18,425 nucleotides of DNA, taken from an uncultured Rubellimicrobium sp. GTDB taxonomy: Bacteria > Pseudomonadota > Alphaproteobacteria > Rhodobacterales > Rhodobacteraceae. Numbering within the stretch: the first letter of the stretch is position 1; every line of letters starts with the position of its first letter. The DNA lies in assembly GCA_902805995.1 (NCBI GenBank), contig CADCUU010000054.1, forward strand, positions 1 to 18,425. Direction: 5' to 3'. The notes beneath the pieces were generated by a model. It ran no database searches. It had not been told where the DNA came from and was given only the letters and a program-made list of their open reading frames with translations. Of the stretch, positions 15,555 to 18,425 are shown piece after piece. Position numbers and translations under genes: made by a program.

Positions 15555-15935
15555 ATGTTCGCGGTTCTCAAGACCGGCGGCAAGCAGTACCGGGTCCAGC
15601 AGGGCGACGTGCTGCGCGTGGAGAAGCTCCAGGCCGATGCCGGCGACACCATCCAGTTCAACGAAGTGCTGATCGTCGGCGACCAGATCGGCGCGCCCCT
15701 CGTGGCCGGCGCCGCGGTCCAGGCGACCGTGATCGACCAGATCAAGGGCGAAAAGCTGATCCACTACGTCCGCCGCCGCCGCAAGCACTCGTCCAAGCGG
15801 ACCAAGGGCCACCGCCAGCAGCTCACGCTGGTCCGCGTGACCGAGATCCTCGCCTCGGGCGCTGAAGCCTCGGGCGTCAAGGCCGCGATCGGCTCGGGCT
15901 CCAAGCTCGCCGCCGCCACCCCGACCCAGGAGTAA
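15555..15935 (+). CDS. rplU: 50S ribosomal protein L21
   Basis: The start at ATG 15555 is supported by AAGGAAG upstream. The 126-residue product opens with the canonical [14 protein letters not shown] and has the basic [19 protein letters not shown] stretch followed by LTLVRVTEI, which are L21 rRNA-binding features. After this core (~103 residues) comes a ~22-residue Ala/Ser/Gly-rich tail, a kind of extension seen in alphaproteobacterial L21. It is co-transcribed with rpmA six bases downstream. Confidence 0.97.
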   Translation: MFAVLKTGGKQYRVQQGDVLRVEKLQADAGDTIQFNEVLIVGDQIGAPLVAGAAVQATVIDQIKGEKLIHYVRRRRKHSSKRTKGHRQQLTLVRVTEILASGAEASGVKAAIGSGSKLAAATPTQE

Positions 15936-15941
15936 CACCAG

Positions 15942-16211
15942 ATGGCACACAAGAAGGCAGGCGGCTCGTCCCGCAACGGTCGCGACAGCGCCGGCCGGCG
16001 CCTCGGCGTCAAGAAGTACGGCGGCGAAGCCGTCATCTCCGGCAACATCATCGTGCGCCAGCGCGGGACCAAGATCTGGCCCGGCGTGGGCGTGGGCATG
16101 GGCGTGGATCACACCCTGTTCGCCGTCGCCGATGGCCAGGTGACCTTCCGCAAGGGCCTCAAGGGCCGGACCTTCGTGTCCGTCCTGCCCGTCGCCGAAG
16201 CCGCCGAATAA
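15942..16211 (+). CDS. rpmA: 50S ribosomal protein L27
   Basis: This is an 89-residue protein starting at ATG 15942. The N-terminus [16 protein letters not shown] is typical of L27 and reaches the peptidyl-transferase centre; it lacks the cleaved N-terminal extension found in Firmicutes. [23 protein letters not shown] and [12 protein letters not shown] are family-diagnostic. It follows rplU by six bases and is followed by an intrinsic terminator, so the two form a closed transcription unit. Confidence 0.97.
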   Translation: MAHKKAGGSSRNGRDSAGRRLGVKKYGGEAVISGNIIVRQRGTKIWPGVGVGMGVDHTLFAVADGQVTFRKGLKGRTFVSVLPVAEAAE

Positions 16212-16237
16212 GCGCCCACCACGGGCACACGGATCGG

Positions 16238-16272
16238 GGGGCCGGCGCACCAGCCGGCCCCTTTTCCTTTTT
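16238..16272 (+). terminator. Intrinsic terminator of rplU-rpmA
   Basis: A perfect nine-base GC stem, GGGGCCGGC (16238-16246) and GCCGGCCCC (16253-16261), encloses a six-base loop. It is followed by a T-rich run (TTTTCCTTTTT, 16262-16272). It sits 26 bases after the rpmA stop. Confidence 0.9.
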
Positions 16273-16398
16273 GGCCCTCGGACAGGCGGAGCACCTGCCG
16301 CCCGTCTAACTCATGTTCACGATTTCGCCGCGTTTAGGGGCTAGTCAGTCCTGAATGGGCCCAAAGGCCCCCGGCGAGTGGGAGAGAGGACAGGACCG

Positions 16399-16962
16399 AT
16401 GCTCGAGTCCGCACAGACGAGCCTCGCCGCTGCGGCGCAGGCCCAGCCGGTGATCGCGTCCGAACGCTTCGTTCTCCGCCCGCTCCGGCGCTCGGATGCC
16501 GGGCTCATTTCGCACTGGGCCAGCGATCCCCGCGTCGCGCGCGGCACCCGGTCGATCCCGCATCCCTATCCCCCCGGCGCCGCCGAAGCTCTCGTCACCC
16601 GCTCCCACGCCCCCGGGCGGAGCGGCGATGTCTGGGCCCTCGACGGCACCGCGCAAGGCCTGGGGGAGGTGCTGGGCCTCGTCCACCTGTCCCGCATGGA
16701 CCGCAACCAGGCCGAGATCAGCTTCTGGATCGCCCCCGCCTTCTGGAACACCGGCCTGGCGAGCGAGGCCGTCGGCGCCCTGATCGCCGCCAACCCCATG
16801 GGCTCCCACGCGATCTTCGCCGAGGTGTTCCAGGATAATCCCGGCTCCGCTCGCGTGCTGTGCAACAACGGCTTCGACTATCTGGGCGACGCGGAGTCCT
16901 TCTCGGTCGCCCGCGGCGCGGTCGTGCCGACCTGGACCTACGCGCTCCAGCCCAAGGCGTGA
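16399..16962 (+). CDS. GNAT-family N-acetyltransferase (RimJ/RimL-like)
   Basis: ATG 16399 is preferred to the GTG at 16378, which falls inside the ribosome-binding region. The 187-residue product has the RimJ/L-type opening SERFVLRPLRRSDAGLISHWASDP, a central VLGLVHLSRMDRNQAEISFWI pair of strands, and the acetyl-CoA loop region FWNTGLASEAVGALI (residues 115-129). NPGSARVLCNNGFDYLG (147-163) follows the usual N-x-x-S-x-x-V-L-x-x-x-G-F motif. These enzymes transfer acetyl groups to protein N-termini or small amines; the substrate is not predictable. The gene is a standard neighbour of rpmA and obgE in Rhodobacterales. Confidence 0.9.
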   Translation: MLESAQTSLAAAAQAQPVIASERFVLRPLRRSDAGLISHWASDPRVARGTRSIPHPYPPGAAEALVTRSHAPGRSGDVWALDGTAQGLGEVLGLVHLSRMDRNQAEISFWIAPAFWNTGLASEAVGALIAANPMGSHAIFAEVFQDNPGSARVLCNNGFDYLGDAESFSVARGAVVPTWTYALQPKA

Positions 16963-16972
16963 GCCGAGGCCC

Positions 16973-17740
16973 TCAGGCCTCCCCGGCGTCGCGGCTCCAA
17001 CCCAGGCACCCGGCTGGGAGCCCCGCGCCGGACACGATCAGCGCGCCCGCGCCATAAAGCCGCCAACCCTGCCCATCCGGCAGGTCGATCAGCGTGGCCT
17101 GCGTCCCGGGCTCCGACCAAAGCACCTGCCAGCCCAACCCGGCGACGGCGCTCTCGATCCCGCTCTGCTCCAGTCCTGGGCGGAAGACCACAAGGGTATA
17201 GGCCTGATCCGCCGGGGGCCGCAGCGCCCAGCCGCCCATCCCCCCGGCGAGGAGGGCCAGGAGCGCCACCCGCGGCCCCGCCCGCCCGGATGGCCCGCCC
17301 CGGTCCAGCATCCACCCCAGCCCAATCGGGACGATCCCAAAAACCAGCAGCCAAGCCACATCCCAAGCCAGCGGATTCGCCGCATCCACGCGGATGCGAT
17401 GCAGGCCCAGCACCCAGTGCGACACCACCGAATCCACGACATGCCAAAGCCCGAACCCCAGCAGCAGCCCCGCCGCGAGCCGCCGCCCCGGCAAGGTCCC
17501 GCCACGCCGCTCCGCCCGCCAGAGGCCCCAGAGCCCCAGCGCGCCCAGCACATACATCAGCGCATGGAACAGCCCGTCCCACAGCACCTGTCCCGCAAGG
17601 CCGTCCACCCCCGGCACGAGGCTCAGGAGGTGGTGCCATTGCAGGATCTGGTGCAGCAGGACGCCGTCGAAGAACCCGCCCAGGGCAAAGCCCAGCAGCA
17701 AAGCCCAGCGAAGCGGGAAGGGAGGTTGTGCCCGGTCCAT
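16973..17740 (-). CDS. DUF2243 membrane protein with extra C-terminal domain
   Basis: This is a 255-residue protein from ATG 17738-17740. The N-terminal ~150 residues form the DUF2243 unit of about four helices, with GFFDGVLLHQILQWHH near residue 22 and LWDGLFHALMYVLG, GFGLWHVVDSVVSHWVLGLHRIR and VAWLLVFGIVPIGLGW following. Its membrane-associated histidines (H30, H36, H37, H59, H100, H108, H114) suggest metal or haem contact; this is inference. A fifth hydrophobic segment (residues 158-172) is followed by an ~80-residue soluble tail (ADQAYTLVVF to the end), which is longer than the usual ~150-170-residue family members. No strong ribosome-binding site is visible. The gene is convergent with the GNAT gene, ten bases apart. 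Confidence 0.82.
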   Translation of the reverse strand: MDRAQPPFPLRWALLLGFALGGFFDGVLLHQILQWHHLLSLVPGVDGLAGQVLWDGLFHALMYVLGALGLWGLWRAERRGGTLPGRRLAAGLLLGFGLWHVVDSVVSHWVLGLHRIRVDAANPLAWDVAWLLVFGIVPIGLGWMLDRGGPSGRAGPRVALLALLAGGMGGWALRPPADQAYTLVVFRPGLEQSGIESAVAGLGWQVLWSEPGTQATLIDLPDGQGWRLYGAGALIVSGAGLPAGCLGWSRDAGEA

Positions 17741-18037
17741 GCGCCCGCAACGTGGACCCGGGCCTTCCGTTCCCGACCCGATCCCGCGCCTACCAGCGCA
17801 TCACAATCCGGCCAGTCCTCTTTGCTGCCACCAACGCTGGCGAATCAGCCCGAACAGGACGACGCAGGCAGGAGTTAACGATACGTCACCCCACCGCACG
17901 GTGCCCTCAGCTTCCGTTAACCCCTTTCAGGCATTCTCCATCCGAATCGCGCCCACTTTGCCCTGAAAGCCCGCAAGACCATGTTGAGCGCAACCCCCGT
18001 ATCCGCTATCCCCTGCGGCCTGACGAAAGGTCTGCCC
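17741..18037. promoter_or_regulatory. Divergent intergenic region with two GTTAAC sites upstream of obgE
   Basis: Nearly 300 bases hold no convincing gene. Two palindromic GTTAAC hexamers occur at 17874-17879 and 17916-17921, 42 bases apart. The first continues as TTAACGAT, one base from the CtrA half-site TTAACCAT. No clear -35/-10 pair was found. Confidence 0.35.
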
Positions 18038-18425
18038 ATGAAGTTCCTCGACCTCGCCCGCGTCCATCTCCGCTCCGGTTCGGGCGGCAACGGCTGCATC
18101 TCCTTCCGCCGCGAGAAGTTCGTGGAGTTCGGCGGCCCTGACGGCGGCGACGGCGGCAAGGGCGGCGACGTGGTGATCGAGGCGGTGGACGGCCTCAACA
18201 CCCTAATCGACTTCCGCTACCAGCAGCACTTCTTCGCCAGCAACGGCCGCTCGGGCCAGGGCAGCCAGAAGACCGGCGCCCATGGCGAGGACATCGTCCT
18301 GCGCGTCCCCGTGGGCACGGAGATCATCGACGAGGACGAGGAAACCGTCATCGCCGACATGACCCGCGTCGGCCAGCGCGTCGTCCTGGCCGAAGGCGGC
18401 AACGGCGGCTGGGGCAACATGCGCT
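18038..18425 (+). CDS. obgE: GTPase Obg/CgtA, N-terminal part (cut by window edge)
   Basis: The frame opens at ATG 18038 and is still open at the right edge, so 129 residues are seen. They are the glycine-rich Obg fold: [42 protein letters not shown] and [27 protein letters not shown] are diagnostic. The GTPase domain lies beyond the window. Obg is an essential GTPase of late 50S ribosome assembly and stress responses, and it commonly follows rplU-rpmA, as here after GNAT and DUF2243 genes. Confidence 0.96.
   Translation, partial: MKFLDLARVHLRSGSGGNGCISFRREKFVEFGGPDGGDGGKGGDVVIEAVDGLNTLIDFRYQQHFFASNGRSGQGSQKTGAHGEDIVLRVPVGTEIIDEDEETVIADMTRVGQRVVLAEGGNGGWGNMR

Noticed and set aside
15435..16250. 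A 271-codon minus-strand frame across rplU and rpmA
   Set aside because: It covers two certain ribosomal protein genes on the opposite strand and has no family signature.
17290..18141. A 283-codon plus-strand frame opposite DUF2243 and into obgE
   Set aside because: Pro/Arg/Ala-rich shadow sequence that overlaps the true obgE start in another frame.

Overview
The window looks like chromosomal DNA of a high-GC alphaproteobacterium, most probably Rhodobacterales (Rhodobacter/Roseobacter type). The basis is the high GC with strong third-position G/C bias, the rplU-rpmA-GNAT-(DUF2243)-obgE order at the right end, a TTAA-N7-TTAA CtrA-type box, and an RsbU/V/W-type partner-switching module like the Rba system described in Rhodobacter capsulatus. 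No species call is attempted.

Layout. (1) 1-5443 is a surface/periplasmic glycan region: the C-terminal part of an OpgC-type membrane succinyltransferase, a secreted GH16 glycanase fused to RTX calcium-binding repeats, and two divergently transcribed DUF3131 paralogues that share a 62-bp promoter gap. One of these paralogues keeps acidic signature residues that the other has lost. (2) 5440-8893 is a signalling block: a stand-alone GAF protein diverges from an operon of membrane HAMP-PP2C phosphatase, STAS anti-anti-sigma protein and HATPase anti-sigma/serine kinase. The phosphatase gene carries one in-frame amber codon (6447-6449). A perfect TTAA-N7-TTAA box lies in the divergent promoter region. 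(3) 8905-10565 holds galU (minus strand) and a divergent exported, probably beta-barrel protein. (4) 10566-13893 is visibly lower in GC, gene-poor, and lies directly beyond the 3' end of a tRNA-Ser(CGA). It holds a one-base-frameshifted gene, a small exported protein and a CAP-domain protein, separated by long stretches without convincing genes. This suggests an old or decaying insertion, but no integrase or att repeat was seen. (5) 13894-18425 returns to core genome: tRNA-Ser, an exported DUF2059 protein, a small lipoprotein, rplU-rpmA with a recognisable promoter and intrinsic terminator, a GNAT acetyltransferase, a His-rich DUF2243 membrane protein with an extra C-terminal tail, and the start of obgE.

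How the genes may work together. GalU makes UDP-glucose, the donor for glucans that OpgC-type enzymes decorate and that the GH16 and DUF3131 proteins could trim. That link is inferred from proximity and family only. The partner-switching proteins form a complete phosphatase/antagonist/kinase set without a sigma factor beside them, so the output target is encoded elsewhere. If the amber codon is real, the phosphatase input is lost. The strongest leads are the amber-interrupted, apparently CtrA-linked partner-switching operon, the asymmetric DUF3131 pair, and the eroded island beside tRNA-Ser.
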